A stretch of DNA of 8,125 nucleotides. Origin: Bacteroidota bacterium (GTDB lineage Bacteria; Bacteroidota; Bacteroidia; Bacteroidales; B39-G9). The position numbers and the translations under genes were made by a program. The number at the start of each line of letters is the position of its first letter. The stretch's first letter is position 1. The notes under the pieces were generated by a model. That model searched no databases. It was not told the DNA's origin and saw nothing but the letters and a program-made list of their open reading frames with translations. Of this stretch, positions 1 through 6,296 are shown piece by piece. The stretch is from positions 1 through 8,125 of the forward strand of contig JAUVJB010000135.1 of assembly GCA_030592465.1 (NCBI GenBank), read 5' to 3'.

Positions 1-115
1 AAGCAATCTATGTCTCTGTATTTCAGACGATTGAGATTGCCGCTCCGCCAGCTGGCGGACGTGTCCGACTACTGGCGGATTGCAATGACAAAAGCACCCT
101 TTTTATACTGAACTC
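1..115. repeat. Intergenic palindromic repeat cluster upstream of the barrel gene
   Basis: This leader has no gene. It holds an inverted pair gcaatct (3-9) / agattgc (34-40) with an inner gtct/agac pair, then a perfect 16-bp palindrome tccgccagctggcgga at 44-59. A second half-copy, ctggcgga, lies at 72-79 and is followed by gattgcaatgac. The same 16-mer recurs exactly at 5921-5936, which supports a dispersed intergenic repeat rather than a chance palindrome. It ends about 25 bp before the barrel gene, so it could sit in that gene's promoter or untranslated leader. I see no convincing Bacteroidota TTTG/TAnnTTTG promoter here. Confidence 0.6.
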
Positions 116-1306
116 ATGAATAAAAAAAAATTAAAATTTAATAAAATGAAAAAAATTGCAAGTTTATTTTTAGTAATGATTTTTGTAATGAGTTCAATGG
201 CTCAAAAAACCGATACTGTTATTACAAAAAAAGTTGACACAACAATTTCAAAGGCATCAACAGATACTGCTGTTTTTGAAAGAAAAACAAAAAAACAACT
301 AAAAGAAAGAAGAAAACAGGCTGAAAAAAGAAGAGAACAGGCTCAAAAAAGAAGAAGAAAAAGAAGAATAGATACTACAATTGTTTATGAAATGGACACA
401 ACATTTGTTGATAGTTTAGGTAATAATACGCATATTAAAATGAAAGGTAAAGAGGTTATTATTATTCAAGGTAAAGACGGTACTACGCGAATTAATGTAT
501 CTAAAGATAAAAACAAAAAAGTTGTAACATTACATGTTGACTCGGATTCTGATTATAATTATAATTATGGCGATTCTGACACAACGCGAATTAGAATTGG
601 CAAAAAGAAATTTATTATTATTGATGATGACAATAATAATCAAATATTTTTTGAAAATGAGGATTTTGATAAACCCCATAAGTTTAAAGGGCATTTTAGC
701 GGAGTTGATATTGGTATAAATAATTATTTCACAAGCGATTTTTCAACAAGTCTTCCTGCAAATGAAGAGTATATGAATCTCAACACAGGGAAATCATGGG
801 GTATAAATATTAATTTTCTTCAACAAAACATAGGCTTAGTAAATAATAATATCGGCTTGGTAACCGGCTTGGGTTTGGAGTTTAATAATTATCGTTTCGA
901 CAATAACCAGTTGGTATTATCAGGAGATTCTACTGTTTTGTATGCTTATACTGAAACACAACGCAACTATGAAAAAAATAAATTAGTAACTACTTATTTA
1001 ACCGTGCCAATAATGATGGAATTTCAAGTTCCTGTGGGAGAAAAAAAGAAACCGGTTTATTTGTCAGTTGGAGCAACAGGAAGTGTAAAATTAGGTTCTC
1101 ATATTAAGCTGAAAGATAATAGTGGACATAAAGAAAAAAATCGTGATGATTATAATTTATCTCCCCTTCGATATGGTTTAACTGCAAGAATTGGTTATCG
1201 TTGTTTGAATTTCTTTGCTAATTACAGCCTTCAACCAATGTTTGAAAAAGACAAAGGTCCTGAATTATACCCATTTACAATAGGCATCTCATTAGTTGAT
1301 TTTTAA
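116..1306 (+). CDS. Secreted outer-membrane beta-barrel protein with basic linker
   Basis: Probable outer-membrane beta-barrel protein of the PorT-like type common in Bacteroidota; its ligand or role is unknown. A basic start and hydrophobic stretch (residues 12-28) end in SSMA, so signal peptidase I cleavage before Gln30 is likely. Residues 55-84 are a Lys/Arg/Gln/Glu-rich heptad-like stretch that may be helical. Residues 85-190 are Asp/Thr-rich with short beta strands and acidic, Asn-rich patches. Residues 192-396 alternate hydrophobic and polar residues in strands such as GININF, LVTGLGLEF, YLTVPIMMEF, YLSVGATG and GLTARIGY, enough for about eight strands. The chain ends in Phe, the usual C-terminal signal for barrel insertion. 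The start may instead be Met11 (position 146), which gives a more ordinary signal peptide, MKKIASLF. No ribosome-binding site decides between them. A strong terminator follows, so it is probably transcribed alone. I am sure of the gene and topology, less sure of the family. Confidence 0.85.
   Translation: MNKKKLKFNKMKKIASLFLVMIFVMSSMAQKTDTVITKKVDTTISKASTDTAVFERKTKKQLKERRKQAEKRREQAQKRRRKRRIDTTIVYEMDTTFVDSLGNNTHIKMKGKEVIIIQGKDGTTRINVSKDKNKKVVTLHVDSDSDYNYNYGDSDTTRIRIGKKKFIIIDDDNNNQIFFENEDFDKPHKFKGHFSGVDIGINNYFTSDFSTSLPANEEYMNLNTGKSWGININFLQQNIGLVNNNIGLVTGLGLEFNNYRFDNNQLVLSGDSTVLYAYTETQRNYEKNKLVTTYLTVPIMMEFQVPVGEKKKPVYLSVGATGSVKLGSHIKLKDNSGHKEKNRDDYNLSPLRYGLTARIGYRCLNFFANYSLQPMFEKDKGPELYPFTIGISLVDF
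308..350 (+). repeat. 21-bp imperfect tandem repeat encoding a basic heptad
   Basis: The segment aacaggct recurs exactly 21 bp apart (315-322 and 336-343) within a purine-rich stretch. It encodes two seven-residue units, KQAEKRR and EQAQKRR, inside the basic linker of the barrel protein. The unit length of seven residues suits a helical or coiled-coil segment, and such tracts often vary in copy number between strains. Confidence 0.5.
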
Positions 1307-1334
1307 AAAAATGAGAGAATAATTTTAAAAAAAT

Positions 1335-1361
1335 CCCGTTTTTTTTAGAACGGGTTTTTTT
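1335..1361 (+). terminator. Rho-independent terminator of the barrel gene
   Basis: The arms cccgtt (1335-1340) and aacggg (1349-1354) enclose an eight-base loop and are followed directly by seven T (1355-1361). An A-rich run precedes the left arm, so the structure could also stop transcription from the other strand. It lies 29 bp after the stop codon of the barrel gene and is the clearest terminator in the window. Confidence 0.85.
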
Positions 1362-1694
1362 GTGCGAATTTGAATAATTTTCTAAAAAATATAGTTTATT
1401 CGTATTTTTCATTTTTTTTAGAGCAACGAACATCATTACCTCTTATAATTTACTGTTTTAGAGGAGTTGGAGGGATTCTAACCTTCACCTAAAATATTTG
1501 TATTTGCTTATTAATTAGTTAATGAGAATAGAATAAGGCAAGTAAAACATTTTAACCCTTTCATTATTTAATAACCATGTAACAACTCCTTTTTATTATT
1601 AACAAACATAATAAAATTTATTATGATGAGAAAAATTTTTTCAAAGTTGAAAAAAAGAATTAATTTGGCGTAACTATTCTACAGTTCAAAATTT
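1362..1694. other. AT-rich gap, no gene seen
   Basis: I see no credible coding region here on either strand. The only notable elements are a tRNA T-arm-like scrap read on the minus strand (about 1463-1491), a 9-bp-arm palindrome cataataaa/tttattatg at 1607-1625, and the left target duplication of the MITE at 1687-1694. The palindrome could be an operator but is well within what AT-rich sequence gives by chance. Confidence 0.6.
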
Positions 1695-1914
1695 GTAACT
1701 AATCAGTGTTATATAAATTAATAATTGTCACAGATTCACAGATTTTAAATGGATAATAATTATCAAATATTAGGATACATTTGAAAAATAATTCTTGGGA
1801 TATTTTCAGTTTTATATAATCTGTGAATCTGCCTGCCCCGTAACGAAGTGTACAGGGGTGGTTTTTTTGTAAAGTTAAAATTATAAAATTATCACTGATT
1901 AGTTACCAAAATTT
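1687..1914. mobile_element. MITE-like element with 14-bp TIRs and 8-bp target duplication
   Basis: The 212-bp core at 1695-1906 begins with gtaactaatcagtg (1695-1708) and ends with its exact reverse complement (1893-1906). The 8-mer caaaattt abuts both ends (1687-1694 and 1907-1914), as expected of a target-site duplication. A second perfect 14-bp inverted pair, cagattcacagatt (1731-1744) and its complement (1818-1831), is nested inside. No transposase or other ORF fits, so the element would be non-autonomous. Termini starting GTAA with an 8-bp duplication are features I associate with the IS66 family, so an IS66-type transposase acting in trans is a reasonable inference, not a demonstration. 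A GC-rich segment at 1831-1860 has no partner in the left half and may be a later nested insertion. The right end is only 21 bp upstream of the AsmA-like gene, so the element forms most of that gene's upstream region. Confidence 0.78.
1836..1868 (+). terminator. Possible hairpin plus T-run inside the MITE
   Basis: The arms cccc (1836-1839) and gggg (1855-1858) can pair across a 15-base loop, and seven T follow at 1862-1868. The stem is short, so terminator activity is uncertain. If it works, it would shield the AsmA-like gene from upstream transcription and force a promoter between 1869 and 1927. Confidence 0.3.
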
Positions 1915-1927
1915 TAATATTTAAAAA

Positions 1928-3142
1928 ATGAAAATTATAAAAAATATTTTAATAAGTTTTTTTGTAATTATAATGTTAATAGTTACTGCAGGCTTTATTA
2001 TTGCATATTTTTATGAAGATGATGTTAATGCATTTTTTGTTCAGGAAATTGATAAGCAACTATCAACAAAAATTGATGTAAAAAAAATTAATTTTTCAGT
2101 ATTAAACAAGTTCCCCAATGCATCTGTTGAATTTGCTGATGTTGTTGCTTTTTCAACAAATAGGTTTAATAAAAAAGAATTTAAAACACATAATGTTGAC
2201 ACTTTATTTTCTGCTGAAAATTTTTTTTTTGAATTTAATATTATCGACCTGCTTAATAAAAAATATAATATTCATAAAATTTATATTAAGAACGCAAAAG
2301 TAAATCTCGTTGTTGATAGCAAAGGAAATGACAACTACCATTTTTTAAAGAGCAGTAAAAAACTCGATAGTGATTTTAATTTAAGGCTTAAAGAAATAGA
2401 ACTGTCAAATGTGAGAATTATTTATAATAATCGATTACAACAAACACTGTTTCAGACCTATACCGACAATTTGTTTATAAAAGGGAATTTTTCATCAGAT
2501 AATTATCACTTAACAACTCAAGGAAATTTGAAATTTGAAAAATTGATTTTTGGTAGTGTAAATTATATTAATACCAATTATGCATCTTTATCGCTTGATG
2601 TAGATGTGAAAAACAACAATTTTATTATTTCAAAAGGGCAGTTGTCAATTTCCGATTTGGTGTTTGGTATTACCGGAGAAATAAAAATTGGAGAGAAAAG
2701 TTATTCTAATATTACGATAAAAGGGAAACAATTAAGCATTGAGTCGTTGCTGTCAGTCTTGCCAAAAAAATACAATTATCTGAAAAAAGAATATGAAAGC
2801 ACAGGAAATGTTTATTTTGAGTCCAAAATTACAGGACAAATAAGCAAGTTCCAATCTCCGCATATTGAGACAATTTTTGGCATTAACAACGCCACTGTTT
2901 TAAATAAAAAATCAAAAATTGAGATTAATAAAATTAACGCAAAAGGAGTTTTTTCAAACGGGAATTATAATAAACCGGGAAGTTCTTATTTGAATATTAC
3001 CGAGTTTAACGGAACGTTAAATCAAAGTAGTTTTAGTGGCACAGTAAGTTTTAAAAATTTTATTTTACCCGCCTTACATTTAAAAGCAAATGCTGATTGT
3101 AATCTTGAAGAATTACAAGCGTTTTTAAACTTGATAGAATAA
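1928..3142 (+). CDS. AsmA-like protein, N-terminal part (frame-interrupted gene)
   Basis: N-terminal half of an AsmA-like envelope protein. AsmA-family proteins (AsmA, YhdP, TamB, YdbH in Escherichia coli) are inner-membrane-anchored periplasmic proteins linked to outer-membrane assembly and, for several of them, lipid transfer to the outer membrane. A single N-terminal transmembrane helix spans about residues 5-28. The typical AsmA opening follows, with a helix like EIDKQLSTKIDVKKINFS and then FPNASVEF. After this come repeated amphipathic beta strands (for example GNLKFEKLIFG, FSGTVSFKNF) as in the family's long beta-groove. The frame ends after ELQAFLNLIE at 3140-3142, but homology-like sequence carries on at once in the -1 frame, so this stop is not the natural end. 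The ATG lies 21 bp after a MITE end. Confidence is high for the family and for the interruption. Confidence 0.85.
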   Translation: MKIIKNILISFFVIIMLIVTAGFIIAYFYEDDVNAFFVQEIDKQLSTKIDVKKINFSVLNKFPNASVEFADVVAFSTNRFNKKEFKTHNVDTLFSAENFFFEFNIIDLLNKKYNIHKIYIKNAKVNLVVDSKGNDNYHFLKSSKKLDSDFNLRLKEIELSNVRIIYNNRLQQTLFQTYTDNLFIKGNFSSDNYHLTTQGNLKFEKLIFGSVNYINTNYASLSLDVDVKNNNFIISKGQLSISDLVFGITGEIKIGEKSYSNITIKGKQLSIESLLSVLPKKYNYLKKEYESTGNVYFESKITGQISKFQSPHIETIFGINNATVLNKKSKIEINKINAKGVFSNGNYNKPGSSYLNITEFNGTLNQSSFSGTVSFKNFILPALHLKANADCNLEELQAFLNLIE

Positions 3143-4488
3143 AACAAATAGCCGGCAACCTAACAACAACAATTGAATTTTACGATACAATAAAAGATTT
3201 TGATAAATATTCTTTCGATAATTTTAAAAACTCTTTAACAGGAGGAAATATCTTACTCAAAAATATTAATATCCAATTAACCGGCAGCGACTATATTTTT
3301 TCTAATGTTAATGGTGAAATGAATTTTATCGGCAATGATGTTGATGTAAAAAAGTTATCGTTTCAAACTTGTGGCAATAAGTTTAATTTTACCGGGCAAC
3401 TTAATAATTTGTTCTCATATTTATTAGAAGAAAAACAAAATTTGTTTATTAAAGGTTCTGTTTATTCTCCAAATATTATTATTGATAGTTTGTTTATAAC
3501 TGATACAAGTGAAGTGCAGGAGGAAATAAAGTTTCCTGCAAATATTAAATTTAATATAAATCTTAATACCGATAATTTTTCATGGGAAAAATTTAATGCA
3601 AAAAACATGAAAGGCATTATAAAATATAATGATAAGTCTTTCTATTTCAGCTCTTTAGTGTTTAATGCTATGCAAGGCAGCGTTTCTGCCGACGGAGTTT
3701 TTGCTCAAAAACCAAACGACAATTTTTTGTTAACAACAATGGCAGATTTGAACGGTATTGATATAAGAAAATTATTTTTAACATTTGATAACTTTGGGCA
3801 AGAATTTATAAAATATAATCATGTTAAAGGATTATGTACTGCAAACGTTAATTTATTGTCGGAGTGGAAAAATAATTTTGATTTTGTTCAGAAAACATTA
3901 TATGTAACAAGCTCATTACAAATTAATAATGGAGAGCTGATTAATTTTGAACCGGCAGAAAAGCTGTCTTCTTTTGCAAAAATAGAAGAGTTAAAACATA
4001 TTAAGTTTTCAACTCTCACTAATGATATAATGATAAAAGATGAGAAAGTGTTTATTTCTGAAATGAATGTTAATTCATCAGCGTTTAATGTTTCTTTTTC
4101 CGGTAATCAGAGTTTTAAAGGGGATATTTCATATAAAGTAAAACTTTTGTTATCTGATGTGTTATCGAAAAAAGCACGAATATCTAAAAAAGAAAATAAT
4201 GAGTTTGGTGTGATTGAAGATGATGGACTTGGTCGAACAAGTCTTTATTTTTTAATCACAGGAACAACTGATGATTATAAAATTAAATATGATACAAAAA
4301 GAGTGAAAAAGCAGATAAAAGAGCGATTTAAACAAGAAAAAAAAGAATTTAAAACAATATTAAACAAAGAATTCGGTTTATTTAAAAAAGACACTTCTGT
4401 CATCAATAATAAGGTAAATAAAAACAAAAAAAAGTCTTCTGCTCAACCTTTTATAATTGAGTGGGACGAAGACGACACTTTAAATTAA
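3121..4488 (+). CDS. AsmA-like protein, C-terminal part in the -1 frame
   Basis: Direct continuation of the gene starting at 1928, one frame back. This frame is open from 3097 to the stop at 4486-4488. Across the junction it reads VFKLDRIKQIAGNL, and adding one T to the five-T run at 3122-3126 gives AFFKLDRIKQIAG, the form I expect in Bacteroidota AsmA-like proteins. The rejoined protein would be about 852 residues, a usual length for this group. The C-terminal part has further beta-strand repeats, then an AsmA-type ending: DVLSKKARISKK, the segment DDGLGRTSLYFLITGTTDD, and a basic tail rich in Lys. If translated on its own, the first ATG is at 3319, with no recognisable initiation signal and no membrane anchor, so an independent product is unlikely to work. 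There are no further stops or frame breaks, so the lesion is recent, is bypassed during expression, or is a sequencing error. Confidence 0.8.
   Translation, partial: VFKLDRIKQIAGNLTTTIEFYDTIKDFDKYSFDNFKNSLTGGNILLKNINIQLTGSDYIFSNVNGEMNFIGNDVDVKKLSFQTCGNKFNFTGQLNNLFSYLLEEKQNLFIKGSVYSPNIIIDSLFITDTSEVQEEIKFPANIKFNINLNTDNFSWEKFNAKNMKGIIKYNDKSFYFSSLVFNAMQGSVSADGVFAQKPNDNFLLTTMADLNGIDIRKLFLTFDNFGQEFIKYNHVKGLCTANVNLLSEWKNNFDFVQKTLYVTSSLQINNGELINFEPAEKLSSFAKIEELKHIKFSTLTNDIMIKDEKVFISEMNVNSSAFNVSFSGNQSFKGDISYKVKLLLSDVLSKKARISKKENNEFGVIEDDGLGRTSLYFLITGTTDDYKIKYDTKRVKKQIKERFKQEKKEFKTILNKEFGLFKKDTSVINNKVNKNKKKSSAQPFIIEWDEDDTLN
3124..3130 (+). other. Frame-change site: T TTA AAC heptamer
   Basis: In the upstream frame the codons read gcg ttt tta aac ttg, so the sequence T TTA AAC is exactly in phase with the X XXY YYZ rule for -1 ribosomal slippage. 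The downstream coding frame is the -1 frame, as such slippage needs. Against programming: I see no convincing stem or pseudoknot 5-10 bases downstream, and loss of one T from an original six-T run explains the data as well. Confidence 0.6.
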
Positions 4489-4613
4489 GAGATTAGTCCG
4501 AAAACTATCCGAAGGCAGTCGGATAATTTTTAGCCGACTATCTGTATTATAAGATTAACCGCTTATCGGCGTTTCGGAGCGGACTCGATTAAATAAAAAT
4601 TAAAATAATTGCC
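4489..4613 (+). repeat. Structured spacer between the AsmA-like gene and the kinase
   Basis: This 125-bp gap contains several short helices that exclude one another. The arms tatccga (4506-4512) and tcggata (4519-4525) form one hairpin. The overlapping agtcgg (4517-4522) can instead pair with ccgact (4534-4539). The arms agtccg (4495-4500) and cggact (4580-4585) could close the whole region, while ccgct (4559-4563) and agcgg (4578-4582) compete with that pairing. Repeated use of ccga/tcgg words suggests a degenerate intergenic repeat, though a leader acting on the kinase cannot be excluded. Confidence 0.4.
4506..4531 (+). terminator. Likely terminator of the AsmA-like gene
   Basis: A perfect 7-bp stem, tatccga/tcggata, with a six-base loop is followed by attttt (4526-4531). 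It begins 17 bp after the stop codon at 4488. The T-run is short, so termination may be partial and some read-through into the kinase gene is possible. Confidence 0.5.
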
Positions 4614-5768
4614 GTGAATGTATATGCCAATAAAAAAACATGGAAGTTTTTGCTTTTTATTATTGCTATAATAATTGGTATATCTTCGTTAAGATATACT
4701 GATGTGTTAGTAAAAAAATTGTCTGTTGAAGAGAGAAAAAAAGTTGAACTGTGGGCAGAAGGAACAAAACAACTTGTCAATAATGAGAATCCCGAACAAG
4801 ATGTAACTTTTGTTCTTAAAGTTATTGAAAAGAACGAAACAGTTCCTGTTATACTAACTGATGAAAACGACAGTATTATTGCATATAGAAACTTAAAGCC
4901 TCCAAAATTTCATAAAAATGTTTTTTTCATCAAACAACTTCGGGGAATGAAAAAAGAGCATGAGCCAATAGTGATAACCATATCAAAAGATTACAAGAAT
5001 TATATTTATTATAAAAAATCAATATTATTAAAGCAGTTATCAATTTATCCGTATGTTCAACTTGGGGTTATTATTTTATTCATATTAATTTCATATTATG
5101 CTTTTAGCTCATCGCGTAAAGCGGAACAAAATAAAGTATGGGTTGGCATGTCGAAAGAAACAGCACACCAATTAGGAACGCCAATTTCGTCATTAATGGC
5201 ATGGGTAGAAATATTAAAACAGAACGAAGAGAATCTTGAATATTTACAAGAAGTAGAAAAAGATGTTAATCGTTTACAAAAGATAGCTGATCGTTTTTCT
5301 AAAATTGGCTCTGCTCCGGTTCTTATTAACACTAATATTGTTGAATTATTGATTAACTCGGTTAATTATATGAAAACAAGGGTATCAAAAAATGTAATTT
5401 TTAATTTACATTTTCCGTCCGATGCACAAATTTTCGTGCCGGTTAATATATCTCTGTTTTCATGGGTAATTGAAAATTTATTTAAAAATGCCACAGATGC
5501 CATAAATGGGAAGGGTTTTATTGATATCTATCTTGAAGAAACAAAACATGTTTTAAATATTGATATTAAAGATTCCGGAAAAGGAATTCACAAATCAAAA
5601 CAAAAAATAATTTTTAATCCCGGTTTTACTACCAAAAGCAGAGGTTGGGGTTTGGGCTTGTCGTTGTCGAAACGAATTGTTGAGCAATATCACGCAGGTA
5701 AAATTTTTGTAAAAAATTCAGAGATGAATTTCGGAACAACGTTTAGAATTGTTCTTCAGAAAAAATAG
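4614..5768 (+). CDS. Membrane sensor histidine kinase with AHQLGTP H-box
   Basis: Two-component sensor kinase: it would autophosphorylate on His185 and pass the phosphate to a response regulator not present here. A first transmembrane helix (about 11-27) and a second (about 145-164) flank an extracytoplasmic sensor region of some 115 residues that I do not recognise. There is no HAMP domain; the H-box, KETAHQLGTPISSL (181-194), follows the second helix closely. The ATPase domain has the N-box (NLFKNATDAI, 288-297), G1 (DSGKGI, 320-325), F-box (FNPGFTT, 334-340) and G2 (GWGLGLSLSKRI, 344-355). The catalytic set looks complete, but the residue after the phospho-acceptor His is Gln, not the usual Glu or Asp. 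The start is GTG: an in-frame stop at 4590-4592 lies just upstream, the ATG at 4618 is in another frame, and the next in-frame ATG falls beyond both helices. The regulator must lie elsewhere in the genome. Confidence 0.9.
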   Translation: MNVYANKKTWKFLLFIIAIIIGISSLRYTDVLVKKLSVEERKKVELWAEGTKQLVNNENPEQDVTFVLKVIEKNETVPVILTDENDSIIAYRNLKPPKFHKNVFFIKQLRGMKKEHEPIVITISKDYKNYIYYKKSILLKQLSIYPYVQLGVIILFILISYYAFSSSRKAEQNKVWVGMSKETAHQLGTPISSLMAWVEILKQNEENLEYLQEVEKDVNRLQKIADRFSKIGSAPVLINTNIVELLINSVNYMKTRVSKNVIFNLHFPSDAQIFVPVNISLFSWVIENLFKNATDAINGKGFIDIYLEETKHVLNIDIKDSGKGIHKSKQKIIFNPGFTTKSRGWGLGLSLSKRIVEQYHAGKIFVKNSEMNFGTTFRIVLQKK

Positions 5769-5920
5769 AATGGTTTCGGCATTTTACATAATCGGATAGA
5801 AGCAGTTTACCCTGTTATACTTTGAGAGGTTATATTTTGCGTAATATAATTTGTCATTTAGCGTCGCTGTCATTTGGCTTCGCCGTCATTTGTTGTCATT
5901 ACCCTTCGCTACGGAGCAGG

Positions 5921-5936
5921 TCCGCCAGCTGGCGGA
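5921..5936. repeat. 16-bp palindrome, second exact copy
   Basis: The sequence tccgccagctggcgga is identical to the copy at 44-59 and is a perfect palindrome. It follows four gtcatt words at 5853-5858, 5869-5874, 5885-5890 and 5895-5900, the first three 16 bp apart. It is followed by ttaaa, as is the related palindrome at 6263-6276. Confidence 0.7.
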
Positions 5937-6051
5937 TTAAAATTATAATTGTTTTATAGTATATAAATTAGCTCAAATTATTACGAAGCAGAGTATAGAT
6001 ATTTAATTTGAAATATTTGTCTGTCAATTAACGAATTATCTCACAAGGTTT

Positions 6052-6082
6052 ACCCCGTTGGATAAAAAATAACCAACGGGGT
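6052..6082. repeat. Perfect 10-bp inverted repeat hairpin
   Basis: The arms accccgttgg (6052-6061) and ccaacggggt (6073-6082) pair perfectly across an 11-base A-rich loop. The word aacggggt recurs alone at 6393-6400. No long T-run follows, so it is a weak terminator candidate; a stable hairpin repeat fits better. Confidence 0.6.
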
Positions 6083-6179
6083 TTACAGTTTTATATTAAT
6101 TCCGAGTACTCATGATTAATAAAAATTAGAAATTAAATTAGGAAAATGTGTCAAGTTGAAAAGTTGGGAATTTTTTTGT

Positions 6180-6258
6180 CCGTGCAACGGCTATACGCCG
6201 TGGCACGGGTAATAAGATTTTTTGTCTATCCGTACCACCGCAAAAAGCGGTTGCATGG
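6180..6258. repeat. Two tandem hairpins of the same 12-5-12 geometry
   Basis: The first hairpin (6180-6208) has a 12-position stem with one mismatch and loop tatac. The second (6230-6258) has a 12-position stem with nine Watson-Crick pairs, one G-T and two mismatches, and loop aaaaa. The arms of the two agree at most positions, so they look like diverged copies of one unit 50 bp apart. This resembles paired REP-type elements, although no REP transposase is seen here. Confidence 0.55.
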
Positions 6259-6262
6259 TCTC

Positions 6263-6276
6263 CCGTCAGCTGACGG
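6263..6276. repeat. Variant palindrome related to the 16-mer
   Basis: The sequence ccgtcagctgacgg is a perfect 14-bp palindrome. It matches the core of the 16-mer at 44-59 and 5921-5936 except for a C-to-T change in one arm and the matching G-to-A change in the other, so the pairing is kept. Confidence 0.6.
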
Positions 6277-6296
6277 ATTAAATTTTTAACTGAACT

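Noticed and set aside
534..719. 61-codon ORF in another frame of the barrel gene
   Set aside because: Ile/Leu-rich low-complexity shadow of the Asp/Asn-rich segment of the real protein.
1607..1625. 9-bp-arm palindrome cataataaa/tttattatg as an operator
   Set aside because: Made almost entirely of A and T, so an inverted repeat of this length is expected by chance in this composition, and no gene start is close.
1623..1673. Tiny cationic peptide ORF MMRKIFSKLKKRINLA
   Set aside because: Only 16 codons in a Lys-codon-rich AT background, with no promoter, initiation signal or neighbour to support it.
2118..2303. 61-codon ORF in another frame of the AsmA-like gene
   Set aside because: Leu/Ile-rich shadow inside a gene supported by domain content; no start signal or independent support.
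4589..4780. 63-codon minus-strand ORF at the kinase start
   Set aside because: It mirrors the first transmembrane segment of the kinase; the hydrophobic run is a by-product of the antisense reading.
5096..5332. 78-codon ORF antisense to the histidine kinase
   Set aside because: It lies wholly inside the conserved H-box region of the kinase and shows no protein-like features of its own.
5830..5849. AT-only hairpin ttatatt/aatataa after the kinase as a terminator
   Set aside because: The stem has no G-C pair and is followed by only three T, so it is unlikely to stop transcription efficiently.
5853..5900. CRISPR-like spacing of gtcatt words
   Set aside because: The repeated word is only six to seven bases, spacers are about 9 bp and similar to each other, and no cas gene is present.
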